In this document: positions 8,161-16,823 of the stretch, piece after piece
Numbering within the stretch: position 1 is the stretch's first letter
Layout of the letters: each line of letters begins with the position of its first letter
NCBI GenBank assembly: GCA_035645145.1
Contig: DASQNC010000048.1
Coordinates: 53,517 to 117,516 of the forward strand
Direction of reading: 5' to 3'
Origin: Azospirillaceae bacterium
GTDB taxonomy: Bacteria > Pseudomonadota > Alphaproteobacteria > Azospirillales > Azospirillaceae
DNA length: 64,000 nt
Program-made: the position numbers and the translations under genes
The notes under the pieces: model-generated
Database searches by the model: none
Told to the model about the DNA's origin: nothing
What the model saw: the letters and a program-made list of their open reading frames with translations, nothing else

Positions 8161-8189
8161 GGATCCAAGACAACCGGGGTCCAAGACAA
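8161..8189 (+). promoter_or_regulatory. Two 13-bp direct repeats upstream of the autotransporter
   Basis: GGATCCAAGACAA (8161-8173) and GGGTCCAAGACAA (8177-8189), 12 of 13 identical, 16-bp period, ending 27 bases before the ATG at 8217. They lie in the 278-base gap between the divergent aguA and esterase genes, where both promoters must be. They could be operator copies; nothing else stands out in this gap. Confidence 0.35.
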
Positions 8190-8216
8190 TAAGCCGGGCG
8201 CGGGGGAGCGGCGAGG

Positions 8217-10283
8217 ATGACCAGAAACGACACGGGCGCGGCCGGTGGATCGGCATGCGCCCCCCCGTCACTCCCGCGGCCGACATGGCCGCGTGCCCCC
8301 AAATCACGCCTGTGGCGGGTCGGCGTGCTCCGCACCGCCACGCTGGCCGCCGGCACGGCCGTTGCCTTCGCGGTCGGAACGGCCGCTGCCCAGGACACCC
8401 GCGTGTTCGGCGACAGCCTCAGCGATGACGGCAACATCCGCAACTACATCGGCGTGGTCTTCCCGCCCCCGCCGTATGCGGGCGGCCGGTTCAGCAACGG
8501 ACCGGTGTGGGCGGAGTACCTTCCGGGCCTGCTGGGGGTGACGTTGCGCGACGAGGACAACGTGGCCGTGGGCGGCGCCTTCAGCGGACGCGAGAACGCC
8601 CTCAACGACGAGGCCATCATCCGCGCGCTGGGCGTCCGCCTGCCCGGCGTCCTGGACCAGGTGGATGCCTTTGTGAACACCGGCCGGCGGGCGGCGGCGG
8701 GCGACCTGGTGGTCGTGTGGGGCGGCAACAACGACACGATCGCGCTGGCCGACACGCTGGCCGAAACGCCCGAAGCCGCCCGCCCGGCCCTGCTGGCGGA
8801 GCGGTCCGCCGTGGTCGCCACGAACCTGGAGACCGCGGTCCGGGGACTGGCGGCGGCAGGGGCGCGGCGCTTCGTGGTGCCCAACCTGCCCGACCTGGGA
8901 CAGGTCCCCGATGAGGAGATGCGGGCCGCCGGCCCCCTGGCCACCCTGGCGGCCGCCACCGTCAACGCGCAGGTGGTGGAGCGGATGGCGGCCTTGTCGC
9001 GCGAGTTGGGCGTGGCGATCGAAGTGGTCGATGTCAGCGCCCTCCTGCGGGACGCGGTGGCGGACCCGGCGCGCTACGGCTTCACCGACGTGACGACGCC
9101 CTGCGTCGACAGCCTGGAATGCCTGATCGGCGGCCGGGAAGTGCAGGACGGCTTCCTGTTCTTCGACGATCTGCACCCGACCACCCGCGCGCATGCGCTG
9201 CTGGCGCAGGCGGTGGCCGCCGCGCTGGCGCCGTCGGTTGCGGCACCGGCCCAGATGGAAGTGGCCCGCGCGGGGCAGCGCCTGACGGGAACGGCACTGC
9301 GCACCCGGCAGGCGGCCCGGCGCGCCGGTGCCTCCGGCATGTCCATGGTCGGGCCCATGTTCCTGGTCGATCCCGCCCGGTTCGGCCAGGGCGGGGGCGG
9401 TGCCGGATCCGGTGGCTATCTGGAACGGCCTGCGCCGAACGCCCTGGACCACCCGTTCTCGCTCTTCATCAGCGGCACCTATGCCTGGGGGGATCGGGGC
9501 GGCGGGCAGGACCGCACGGGCTTCGAGTACGACCAGTCGATGGTCATGATCGGGGGCGACTACCTGTTCGCCGAAGGGCTGCTGGCCGGGGCCGCCATCG
9601 GCTTCGGCCGGGGGCACGCGGGCCTGTCCGGGGGGGCCGGCGAGCTGTCGCAGGACAGCTTCACCGGATCGCTGTACGGAAGCTGGTTCGGCGACCTGTG
9701 GTACGTGGACGTGGCCGGCACCGCCGGCCGCGACCGGTACGACCCGATCCGCCGCCGCACCTTCATTCCCGGCCTCACGGCCGAAGGGCGGACGGCGGGT
9801 TGGACCGTGGCAGCCCAGGCGGAGGCCGGCCTGGGCCTGCCGGCGGGGCCACTGCGCCTGGGGCCGTTCACGGGGGTGCGTTGGAGCCGCACCACCATCG
9901 ACGGCTATGACGAGGAAGGCGCCTTGTTCCTGAACCGCCGGTCGGATGCGCAGGAGGACGTCTCGCGCACCGCCTTCGTCGGCGTGCAGGGCGAGGCGGT
10001 GTTCCGGGTGGGGGCCATGACCCTGGCGCCCCGGCTGCGGGCGGCCGTGGAACGGGAGTTCGGCGACGGCGACCGGATCGTCGGTTCACGCCCCGTCGGC
10101 ACGGCCGCCCTGCCGGTTGTCGCAACAGCGCCGGGAACGGACCGGACGCTCGGGCGCCTGTCGGCAGGGCTCGACCTGCGGTTCCGGGAAAGCCTGTCGG
10201 TGCTGTTCGAAGGCGAAACCGTGGTCGGCCAGGACGATGGGCGCGCCAAGGCGGTGACGGTGCGGATGCGCTATCGTTTCTAA
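8217..10283 (+). CDS. GDSL esterase/lipase autotransporter (EstA-like)
   Basis: 688 residues. A long signal peptide (basic part to about 40, hydrophobic part about 40-55, cleavage near A-A-A-Q59) leads into a GDSL/SGNH hydrolase passenger: block I V-F-G-D66-S67-L-S-D-D-G-N with nucleophile S67, block III G-G-N-N-D (169-173), block V D317-D-L-H320-P-T with the catalytic Asp and His. After a Gly-rich linker, residues from about 420 to the end are alternating beta strands of an autotransporter barrel, ending in the aromatic M-R-Y-R-F. This is the type V secretion layout known from EstA-like esterases: the barrel sits in the outer membrane and displays the esterase outside. The start is supported by GAGG eight bases upstream. 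It converges on potI with a 17-base gap. Confidence 0.9.
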   Translation: MTRNDTGAAGGSACAPPSLPRPTWPRAPKSRLWRVGVLRTATLAAGTAVAFAVGTAAAQDTRVFGDSLSDDGNIRNYIGVVFPPPPYAGGRFSNGPVWAEYLPGLLGVTLRDEDNVAVGGAFSGRENALNDEAIIRALGVRLPGVLDQVDAFVNTGRRAAAGDLVVVWGGNNDTIALADTLAETPEAARPALLAERSAVVATNLETAVRGLAAAGARRFVVPNLPDLGQVPDEEMRAAGPLATLAAATVNAQVVERMAALSRELGVAIEVVDVSALLRDAVADPARYGFTDVTTPCVDSLECLIGGREVQDGFLFFDDLHPTTRAHALLAQAVAAALAPSVAAPAQMEVARAGQRLTGTALRTRQAARRAGASGMSMVGPMFLVDPARFGQGGGGAGSGGYLERPAPNALDHPFSLFISGTYAWGDRGGGQDRTGFEYDQSMVMIGGDYLFAEGLLAGAAIGFGRGHAGLSGGAGELSQDSFTGSLYGSWFGDLWYVDVAGTAGRDRYDPIRRRTFIPGLTAEGRTAGWTVAAQAEAGLGLPAGPLRLGPFTGVRWSRTTIDGYDEEGALFLNRRSDAQEDVSRTAFVGVQGEAVFRVGAMTLAPRLRAAVEREFGDGDRIVGSRPVGTAALPVVATAPGTDRTLGRLSAGLDLRFRESLSVLFEGETVVGQDDGRAKAVTVRMRYRF

Positions 10284-10300
10284 CGCCCGACGCCCGCCCC

Positions 10301-11131
10301 TCATCCCCGCGCGGCCAGGGCCTCGGCGTCGCGCCGGCGGCGTTCGGAGCGGGCCATCAGGACACCGGCCACGATGATGCCGGTCGTCACCACCAGGACG
10401 ACCAGCGAGGCCAGGGCGTTGATCTGCGGATTGAGCCCGCGGCGCATGCTGGAGAACACCTGGACCGGCAGCGTCGTCGCCCCCGGCCCGGACACGAAAC
10501 TCGCCACCACCACATCGTCCAGCGACAGGGTGAAGGCGAGAAGCCAGCCGGCCAGAACCGCCGGCGCGATCAGCGGCAGGGTGATGACCAGGAACACCTT
10601 GGCCGGACGGGCGCCCAGGTCCATGGCGGCCTCTTCCAGCGAACGGTCGAACCCGGACAGGCGCGCCTGCACCACCACCGCCACATAGGCCATGGTGAAG
10701 GTCGTGTGGGCGATGGCGATGGTGGTGAAGCCGCGCCCCGCGGGCCAGCCCACCGCCTGCTCCATCGATACGAACAGCAGCAGCATGGACAGGCCGGTGA
10801 TCACCTCGGGCATGACCAGGGGTGCGGCCACCATGCCGACGAACAGCCAGCGCCCGGCGAACCGGCCGTGGCGGACCAGCACCAGCCCCGCGAGCGTCCC
10901 GAGCACGGTGGCCACCGTCGCCGACACGGCGGCGATCCGCACCGACAGCCAAGCGGACGACAGCAGCGCCTCGTTCCGGAACAGCTCCGCGTACCAGTGC
11001 AGTGAAAAGCCGGACCAGACCGTGACCAGACGGCTTTCGTTGAAGCTGTACGCGACCAGCAGTGCGATGGGCAGGTACAGGAACGCGTAGCCGAAGGCCA
11101 ACACGCCCAGAAGGAAGGCCGAACGGGGCAT
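10301..11131 (-). CDS. potI: Polyamine ABC transporter permease (PotI type)
   Basis: 276 residues with about six membrane helices and the binding-protein-dependent permease loop E-E-A-A-M-D-L-G-A-R-P-A-K-V-F-L-V-I-T-L-P, which docks on the ATPase. It resembles PotI/PotC, the second permease of putrescine/spermidine importers. The ATG at 11131 shares one base with the stop of potH (TGATG), so translation is coupled. GGAAGGGG lies just upstream. It is the last gene of the minus-strand potFGHI unit. Substrate range (putrescine or spermidine) cannot be fixed from the permease. Confidence 0.9.
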   Translation of the reverse strand: MPRSAFLLGVLAFGYAFLYLPIALLVAYSFNESRLVTVWSGFSLHWYAELFRNEALLSSAWLSVRIAAVSATVATVLGTLAGLVLVRHGRFAGRWLFVGMVAAPLVMPEVITGLSMLLLFVSMEQAVGWPAGRGFTTIAIAHTTFTMAYVAVVVQARLSGFDRSLEEAAMDLGARPAKVFLVITLPLIAPAVLAGWLLAFTLSLDDVVVASFVSGPGATTLPVQVFSSMRRGLNPQINALASLVVLVVTTGIIVAGVLMARSERRRRDAEALAARG

Positions 11132-12087
11132 CAGCCGGCCCCTTCCCTTGCCTCGCCCCTGGCCCGGACGGCCTGGAACACCACCATCGGCAGGACCAGG
11201 ACGACCAGCAGCGCCACCGCCAGTGCCGACGCGAGCGGCCAATCGTTGTTGGCCGAGAACTCGGTCCACAGCACCTTGCCGATCATCAGTGTATCCGGTC
11301 CGCCCAGCAGTTCCGGGATCACGAATTCGCCCACCGCCGGGATGAAGACCAGCAGCGAGCCCGCGACGATCCCCGGCACCGACAGCGGCAAGGTCACCCG
11401 TACGAACGCCTGCCAGGGTCGGCAGCCAAGGTCGGCCGCCGCTTCCAGCAGCGTCCTGTCCAGCCGCTCCAACGCCGCGTACAGGGGCAGGATCATGAAC
11501 GGCAGATAGGAATAGACGATGCCGACATAGACCGCGAAATCGGTGTTGAGCAGTGCCAGCGGCCGGTCCACCACGCCCAGCCAAAGCAGCAGGTTGTTCA
11601 ACAGCCCGTTGGTCCGCAGGATGCCCATCCACGCATAGACGCGGATCAGGAACGAGGTCCAGAACGGCAGCACGACCATCATCAGCAGCACCAGGCGCCA
11701 CCGCCCTTCCGCCCGGGCGATGGCGTAGGCCATCGGGTATCCCAGCAGCAGGCACAGCACGGTGGAAACCAGGGCCGTCCGGAGCGAGCCGAGCAGGGCC
11801 CGCATGTACAACCCGTCCTCCGACAGCAATACGAAATTGCCGAGGTTGAGCCGGATCCGCAGGACCTGATCCCCGTCCCACCCGATCAGCGTGGTGTAGG
11901 GCGGCGCGCCCAGTTCGGCCTCGGCCAGGGCGATCTTCAGGACGATGGCGAAGGGCACCAGGAAGAACAGCAGCAACCACGCATAGGGCGGGGCCAGCGC
12001 CGCCCAGCGCCCGAGGCAGGTCCGCAGACGCCGGCCCCATCCCATGTCCGTGCTGCCCGGTGGGGATGTATGGATGCGCGGCGTCAC
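11131..12087 (-). CDS. potH: Polyamine ABC transporter permease (PotH type)
   Basis: 318 residues if read from the GTG at 12087, which overlaps the potG stop as GTGA; an in-frame ATG at 12120 and a downstream ATG (M-G-W-G-R-R) are alternatives, and no start has a strong ribosome site. Six helices and the coupling loop L-L-E-A-A-A-D-L-G-C-R-P-W-Q-A-F-V-R-V-T are present, as is the F-V-I-P-E-L-L-G-G segment common in PotH/PotB. It pairs with the PotI-type permease to form the membrane channel. Confidence 0.9.
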   Translation of the reverse strand: MTPRIHTSPPGSTDMGWGRRLRTCLGRWAALAPPYAWLLLFFLVPFAIVLKIALAEAELGAPPYTTLIGWDGDQVLRIRLNLGNFVLLSEDGLYMRALLGSLRTALVSTVLCLLLGYPMAYAIARAEGRWRLVLLMMVVLPFWTSFLIRVYAWMGILRTNGLLNNLLLWLGVVDRPLALLNTDFAVYVGIVYSYLPFMILPLYAALERLDRTLLEAAADLGCRPWQAFVRVTLPLSVPGIVAGSLLVFIPAVGEFVIPELLGGPDTLMIGKVLWTEFSANNDWPLASALAVALLVVLVLPMVVFQAVRARGEAREGAG

Positions 12088-13316
12088 TGCACCAGCACCA
12101 CGCCCGCATGGGCCGGCCAAGTGACCCGGACGCGGTCGTCCCAGGTGATCGGCATCTCCGTCCTGCGGGTCAGGTTGGGAGCCGTGACCCGAACCATGGT
12201 CCCGGTGTCCAGCTGCACCTGATAGATGGACAGATCGCCGGTGTACGCGATCTCGCGCACGATGCCCCGGGCGCCGTTAACGGCCGGGCCGCCTTCCCCA
12301 GGGGGGCCGTCCCCGGGGGTGTCCTCCGGCGACACCTTGGACAGGGACATCTTCTCCGGCCGCACCGCCACCCAGCACCATGCGCCCTCGGGCGCCGGCG
12401 ACCCTTGGGCGACCTCCACCGTGCACCCCGCCTCCATCGAGGACAGGTGTGTGCGGTCGGTGGTGACCTTGAGCACCTGCGCCTCGAACAGGTTCACGTC
12501 GCCGATGAAGCGGGCGACGAAGCGGTTGTTCGGATACTCGTACACCTCGGCCGGCGTGCCGATCTGGGCCAGACGTCCCGCATCCATCACCGCCATGCGG
12601 GTCGACATGGTCATCGCCTCCTCCTGGTCATGGGTGACCATGACGAAGGTGATGCCGGTCCGCTCCTGGATGTTCACCAGTTCGAACTGGGTTTGTTCGC
12701 GCAGGCGGCGGTCGAGCGCCCCCAGCGGCTCGTCCAGCAGCAGCAGCTTGGGCCGCTTCACCAGGCTGCGGGCCAGCGCCACCCGCTGCCGCTGGCCGCC
12801 CGAAAGCTGGTGCGGGCGCCGCGTGGCGAAACCCGCAAGCTGCACAAGTTCCAATGCCTCGCGCACGCGCTCGCGGCGTTCCGGCTTGGGCACGCCGTCC
12901 TGCACCAGGCCGAAGGCCACGTTCTGCTCCACGCTCATGTGCGGGAACAGCGCATAGGACTGGAACATCATGTTGACCGGCCGCTCGTACGGCGGCACGC
13001 CGGTCATGTCCTGTCCGTCGATGACGATCCGGCCCCCGTCCGGCGTCTCGAACCCGGCCAGCATCCGCAGGAGCGTGGTCTTGCCCGATCCCGACCCGCC
13101 CAGGAGCGAGAACAGCTCGCCCCGGTAGATCTCCAGGCTCAGGCCGTCGACGGCGACGAAACCGCCGAAGCGTTTGGTGACCCGCTCGATCCGTACATAA
13201 GGGACGGCTTGCGGATCCTGCCATGGCTCAAGCCCGCGGACCGCCGGCCGCGCATGCCGGGGTTGGGGGGCGCCCCCCTCCCCGGCCCCCTCCCGGGCGC
13301 GCGGTCCGCCCGCCAT
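12084..13316 (-). CDS. potG: Polyamine ABC transporter ATP-binding protein (PotG type)
   Basis: 410 residues from the ATG at 13316, 12 bases after the potF stop; a TTG at 13328 is in frame but lacks support. The nucleotide-binding domain has Walker A G-G-S-G-S-G-K-T-T, the Q loop at M-M-F-Q-S-Y-A-L-F-P, the signature L-S-G-G-Q-R-Q-R-V-A-L-A-R and Walker B L-L-L-L-D-E-P-L-G-A-L-D. The C-terminal third is a TOBE/OB domain, as in PotA/PotG. The region around residues 330-345 is Pro/Gly-rich. The stop overlaps the potH start. Confidence 0.92.
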   Translation of the reverse strand: MAGGPRAREGAGEGGAPQPRHARPAVRGLEPWQDPQAVPYVRIERVTKRFGGFVAVDGLSLEIYRGELFSLLGGSGSGKTTLLRMLAGFETPDGGRIVIDGQDMTGVPPYERPVNMMFQSYALFPHMSVEQNVAFGLVQDGVPKPERRERVREALELVQLAGFATRRPHQLSGGQRQRVALARSLVKRPKLLLLDEPLGALDRRLREQTQFELVNIQERTGITFVMVTHDQEEAMTMSTRMAVMDAGRLAQIGTPAEVYEYPNNRFVARFIGDVNLFEAQVLKVTTDRTHLSSMEAGCTVEVAQGSPAPEGAWCWVAVRPEKMSLSKVSPEDTPGDGPPGEGGPAVNGARGIVREIAYTGDLSIYQVQLDTGTMVRVTAPNLTRRTEMPITWDDRVRVTWPAHAGVVLVQ

Positions 13317-13328
13317 CGCGGACGCCAA

Positions 13329-14423
13329 TTACTGGCCCGTCGTGATGCGCGTCCAGGCGCGCGTCCGCGCGCGCTCGTAGGCCTGGGACGCGGGCTTCAC
13401 CGTGAACATCTTCGCCCGCATTTCGGGCGTCGGGAACACGTTGGTGTTCGTGCGCACCTCCTCGTCGACCAGCGGCAGCGAAGCCGGGACCGCGTTGGCG
13501 TACTGGACGAAGTTGGTGATGCCGGCCATCACCTCGGGCTTCAGGACGTGGTTGATGAATTCGTGGGCCAGATCGGGGCTCGGCGCGTCGGCGGGGATGG
13601 CCATCATATCGAACCACAGCATCGTCCCTTCGGACGGGATCGAATACTCGATCGTGGGCCCGCCGGCCTGCTCGGCCCGTGCCGCCGCCTGCAGGATGTC
13701 GCCGGAGAAGCTGAGCACCAGGCAGGCCTCGCCGGTCGCCAGATCGTCGATGAGCTGCGAGCGGAACTGCTTCACGAAGGGGCGGATCTTCAGCATATGG
13801 TCCTGGGCCGCCCGCAGGTCGGCTTCGGACTGGCTGTTCGGATCCTTGCCCAGGTACAGCAGCACGATGGGCAGAACCTCGGACGGCGAGGCCAGCATCG
13901 ACACCCCGCAGTCGGCGAAGCGCTTGACCACCTCGGGATCGAAGATCATGCGCCAGCTGTCCACCGGCGCATCCGCCATCCGCTCCTTGATCTTGGCGAC
14001 GTCGTAACCGATGCCGTTGGTGCCCCACTGGTAGATCACCCCGTGCTTGTTGCCGGGGTCCGCGGTCTCCACCAGCTTCATCAGCTCGGGGTCGAGGTTC
14101 TTCCAGTTCGGGATCTTGGACCGGTCCAGCGGGCGCAGCAGGTTCGCCTGGATCTGGCGCGCCAGGAACGGCTCGGCCGTCGGCACCACCACGTCGAAGC
14201 CGGACCGTCCGACGGACAGGCGCGCCTGCAGGGCGTCGTTGCTGTCGTAGACGTCGTAATTGACCTCGATCCCGGTCTCCCGCGTGAAGTCGGCCAGGGT
14301 CGTCTCGCCGATGTAGTCGGACCAGTTGAAGACGTTCACCGTCTTCTTCTGCGCCATCGCCGGCAGCGCGAGGCTGGCAACCGCGGCGCACGCGGCAAGG
14401 GATGTCACAAGCGTGCGGCGCAT
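13329..14423 (-). CDS. potF: Periplasmic putrescine-binding protein (PotF type)
   Basis: 364 residues. The ATG at 14423 was chosen over an upstream in-frame codon because GGGAGG stands six bases before it and it begins a proper signal peptide (cleavage after A-M-A, about residue 24). The mature start K-T-V-N-V-F-N-W-S-D-Y-I-G-E is the hallmark of PotF/PotD polyamine-binding proteins. It is the first gene of the minus-strand potFGHI unit; no terminator interrupts the four genes. Putrescine is the likeliest ligand by resemblance to PotF; spermidine remains possible. Confidence 0.92.
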   Translation of the reverse strand: MRRTLVTSLAACAAVASLALPAMAQKKTVNVFNWSDYIGETTLADFTRETGIEVNYDVYDSNDALQARLSVGRSGFDVVVPTAEPFLARQIQANLLRPLDRSKIPNWKNLDPELMKLVETADPGNKHGVIYQWGTNGIGYDVAKIKERMADAPVDSWRMIFDPEVVKRFADCGVSMLASPSEVLPIVLLYLGKDPNSQSEADLRAAQDHMLKIRPFVKQFRSQLIDDLATGEACLVLSFSGDILQAAARAEQAGGPTIEYSIPSEGTMLWFDMMAIPADAPSPDLAHEFINHVLKPEVMAGITNFVQYANAVPASLPLVDEEVRTNTNVFPTPEMRAKMFTVKPASQAYERARTRAWTRITTGQ

Positions 14424-14530
14424 CGTCGGCCTCCCGGTTTTGTCTGGGTCCGCCGTATTCAACCGATGCCGCGGTGCCTGTCAACCGGCGGCATGCCCGC
14501 TCCAAAGTCTTTGCGTCCACCGCCGCCGGA

Positions 14531-14536
14531 TACTAG
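14531..14536 (+). promoter_or_regulatory. -10 element of the RNase P RNA promoter
   Basis: TACTAG lies nine bases before the predicted 5' end of the RNA, the right distance for a -10 box. The matching -35 is unclear: TCTTTG at 14508-14513 gives 17-base spacing but is a poor match. Confidence 0.45.
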
Positions 14537-14544
14537 TTTCCACC

Positions 14545-14940
<396 letters not shown>

Positions 14941-14952
14941 CCTTGAATGTCA

Positions 14953-14980
14953 CTTGTGCGGTTGCCCATCAAATTATACT
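14953..14980 (+). promoter_or_regulatory. Promoter of the methyltransferase gene
   Basis: CTTGTG (14953-14958), 16 bases, TATACT (14975-14980), giving a start near 14987 and a leader of about 25 bases. An inverted repeat with arms CCGTGTG (14981-14987) and CATACGG (14996-15002), one mismatch, covers the start point and could be an operator. Confidence 0.5.
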
Positions 14981-15011
14981 CCGTGTGTATTAACCCATAC
15001 GGAGAAATCCC

Positions 15012-15815
15012 ATGTACCTCGTTGCCGGCTCGCGCCACATGCTCCTTGACGCGCTGCCAAGGGGCGGGGTTGGCGCCGAAGTCGGCGTGCTGACCGGTGC
15101 GTTCTCCAGGGAGATCCTGCGTCGGGCCGAACCCAGCGAACTGCACCTGGTCGACAACTGGGAAATGATTTGGCCCGATTGGCGCAACCCACCGGCCCCC
15201 TGGACGACGGCGGACGCGCTGAATTTCGACAAGTACCTGACCCAGGAAATGCCGCTCTACCCTGGGGGGGATCCGAACCTCGGGCTTGAGCTGTGCTACG
15301 CCATGGTCGAAGGGCTCGGGCGCGAAGACAACCGTGTCCGGATCCACCGCGGCCTGTCGGTGGAGATGGCCAAGCAAATCCCCGACCAGAGCCTCGACTT
15401 CGCGTACATCGACGCGGACCACACCTACGAGGCATGCCTGGACGATCTGCGGGCGTTCGAACCCAAGATCAAGGAAGGCGGGCTCCTCATGGGCCACGAC
15501 TTCTACGAAATGCATGCGTCCGACACGCCGGCCTTCGGGGTCATCGGCGCAGTGGAAGCCTTCTGCAAGCGGCGGGGATGGACCATGCTCGCCCTGACCT
15601 GGGAGCAGCACGCGACGTTCGTGCTCTGCAAATCGTGGAGCGAGTACGTCGCCGGCTTCGTCAGCCGCCTCATGGCAACCGAGGTGCCGATCATCGAGCT
15701 TCCCGGAACGGTCGCCTTCAACTACCACACAAAACTGCTCGACACCGCGGGTGGACGGCGCAGGTTGCCCTCGTTCCTGGGCAATGGCGAAATCGATCCC
15801 TGGCCGGGCACCTAA
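15012..15815 (+). CDS. Class I SAM-dependent methyltransferase, unknown target
   Basis: 267 residues. The SAM-binding segments are visible: motif I region A-E-V-G-V-L-T-G-A-F-S (about 22-32), L-H-L-V-D-N-W at the second strand, and D-F-A-Y-I-D-A-D-H-T-Y-E-A-C (about 129-142), which is typical of the methyltransferase family often found with glycan or antibiotic sugar modification. The His-Asp pair in M-G-H-D-F follows. GGAGA lies before the ATG. It sits alone between rnpB and the gene-free stretch before mraZ, with its own promoter, so its substrate cannot be inferred from neighbours. Confidence 0.8.
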   Translation: MYLVAGSRHMLLDALPRGGVGAEVGVLTGAFSREILRRAEPSELHLVDNWEMIWPDWRNPPAPWTTADALNFDKYLTQEMPLYPGGDPNLGLELCYAMVEGLGREDNRVRIHRGLSVEMAKQIPDQSLDFAYIDADHTYEACLDDLRAFEPKIKEGGLLMGHDFYEMHASDTPAFGVIGAVEAFCKRRGWTMLALTWEQHATFVLCKSWSEYVAGFVSRLMATEVPIIELPGTVAFNYHTKLLDTAGGRRRLPSFLGNGEIDPWPGT

Positions 15816-15872
15816 CCGCCCGTCGGACAACCGGCCAAACAACTTCCGCCGCCTACGCCCACACGCGGGCGC

Positions 15873-15902
15873 GCCCCTCTCTCGCCCCGGCAGGAGAGGG
15901 GC
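15873..15902 (+). terminator. Hairpin after the methyltransferase gene
   Basis: GCCCCTCTC (15873-15881) and GAGAGGGGC (15894-15902), perfect 9-bp arms, 12-base loop, followed by only TTG. A weak terminator or an intergenic palindrome; a related but imperfect sequence lies near 57622-57670. Confidence 0.4.
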
Positions 15903-16246
15903 TTGCACCGTCAGACGAAGCCGGGTTCGGTCAAATGATAGGGGCATGACGGCCCCTCCCGGGCCCAAGGCCTTTCGGCCGATCACCAAACCATGGATTC
16001 CGCCGGAGCCCCCCGAAGGCAACCAGCGACCTTAATGGATCGTTGCGCGTGGGCTTGCTTGGCATGCCCGGTCGCCCCACCTCCGGCCGGGCGAACCGTG
16101 CTCCAGCGCCTGCGTTCCGGTCGTTGCGGCGAGCCTGTCCAATGGCGAATCGTCCGCGGGCGAGTCCGGCGGGCGCCTTCATTCACGGGATCGCAGGCAC
16201 CTGAAGACCAGATCTCGAGATCAAGCGATATTTTTGGGTAAAACTT

Positions 16247-16266
16247 AAGTAATCGTCGTATTACTT
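16247..16266. promoter_or_regulatory. Perfect inverted repeat AAGTAAT-N6-ATTACTT
   Basis: AAGTAAT (16247-16253), spacer CGTCGT, ATTACTT (16260-16266). The size and symmetry fit a dimeric repressor site rather than an RNA hairpin. It lies 560 bases before mraZ in a gene-free region; the regulated gene is unclear. Confidence 0.4.
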
Positions 16267-16586
16267 TTGAACGACCCCCTGCGCGGCCAATCCGAAGACG
16301 GCGCGCGCTCCGGCCAACCCGCCAAGCGCATGGGCTTCGCCCTGTTGGCCGGAACGGTCACGGGCGGGATGGGATTTCATGGGCGCGACGACCCGCCAGC
16401 GACCACACCAAGTCAAAACCCTTGAAAATCAAGGGACCTGGCACGGGCCCGCCCAGGGGCCGGACCACGACCGCCTGTGCGGGGAGTCGTCGGATGGCAC
16501 GCCCGACACAAAGGAACAAAACAAGCACAATCCTAAGATTTAACTTGAGATATAACGCAGGAACCGCGAACTTCTCATTCAGTTCC

Positions 16587-16621
16587 GCGCGAAATGGAAG
16601 AACCAAGCATTCCATTCGCGC
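16587..16621. other. Long inverted repeat in the mraZ upstream region
   Basis: GCGCGAAATGGAA (16587-16599) pairs with TTCCATTCGCGC (16610-16621) with a single bulged A and a 10-base loop. No T run follows. It may be a folded leader or a binding site. Confidence 0.4.
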
Positions 16622-16671
16622 GCATCCCGGCCGTTTTCTTCAAACGGACACACGGATTACTGGCAAGTTCG

Positions 16672-16712
16672 TTGACGCCCCACGAAATCCCATGGTATCC
16701 CATGCCCACCCA
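16672..16712 (+). promoter_or_regulatory. mraZ promoter region with four MraZ-type TGGG repeats
   Basis: CCCA (TGGG on the other strand) occurs at 16679, 16689, 16699 and 16709, exactly 10 bp apart, with one extra copy at 16705. MraZ of E. coli is known to bind TGGGN direct repeats separated by five bases, the same 10-bp period, upstream of its own gene. A candidate promoter, TTGACG (16672-16677) and TATCCC (16696-16701) with 18-base spacing, overlaps the repeats, which would fit autorepression of the whole dcw operon. Confidence 0.65.
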
Positions 16713-16727
16713 GCGAAGGGGCCGGGT

Positions 16728-16761
16728 GCGTGCCGTTTGTGAGGAGGTCCGAACGGCACGC
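16728..16761 (+). promoter_or_regulatory. Leader hairpin carrying a Shine-Dalgarno-like loop
   Basis: GCGTGCCGTT (16728-16737) pairs perfectly with AACGGCACGC (16752-16761). The 14-base loop contains GAGGAGGT (16741-16748), a near-perfect ribosome site with no gene start at proper distance (mraZ starts at 16824). It lies within the mraZ leader. Confidence 0.4.
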
Positions 16762-16823
16762 GACGAAGGGAATGGCAAAGGGGCGGCGATGCGAGGCGCC
16801 GCGGAGGGGGCTCTCGAGGCGCA

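Larger units (their letters stand above)
15903..16671. other. Gene-free stretch upstream of mraZ
   Basis: About 770 bases without a believable gene: short open frames exist but have no ribosome sites and unlikely composition. It contains the palindrome GATCTCGAGATC (16211-16222), the AT-rich inverted repeat at 16247-16266, a lone TATAAC box (16551-16556) and the hairpin at 16587-16621. Base composition drops in G+C between about 16200 and 16670, unlike the flanking genes. Confidence 0.5.

Noticed and set aside
10301..12109. Single 602-codon frame covering both permease genes
   Set aside because: The upstream two thirds is potH read in the wrong frame; the real potI begins at the ATG at 11131, and potH has its own frame with clear permease motifs.
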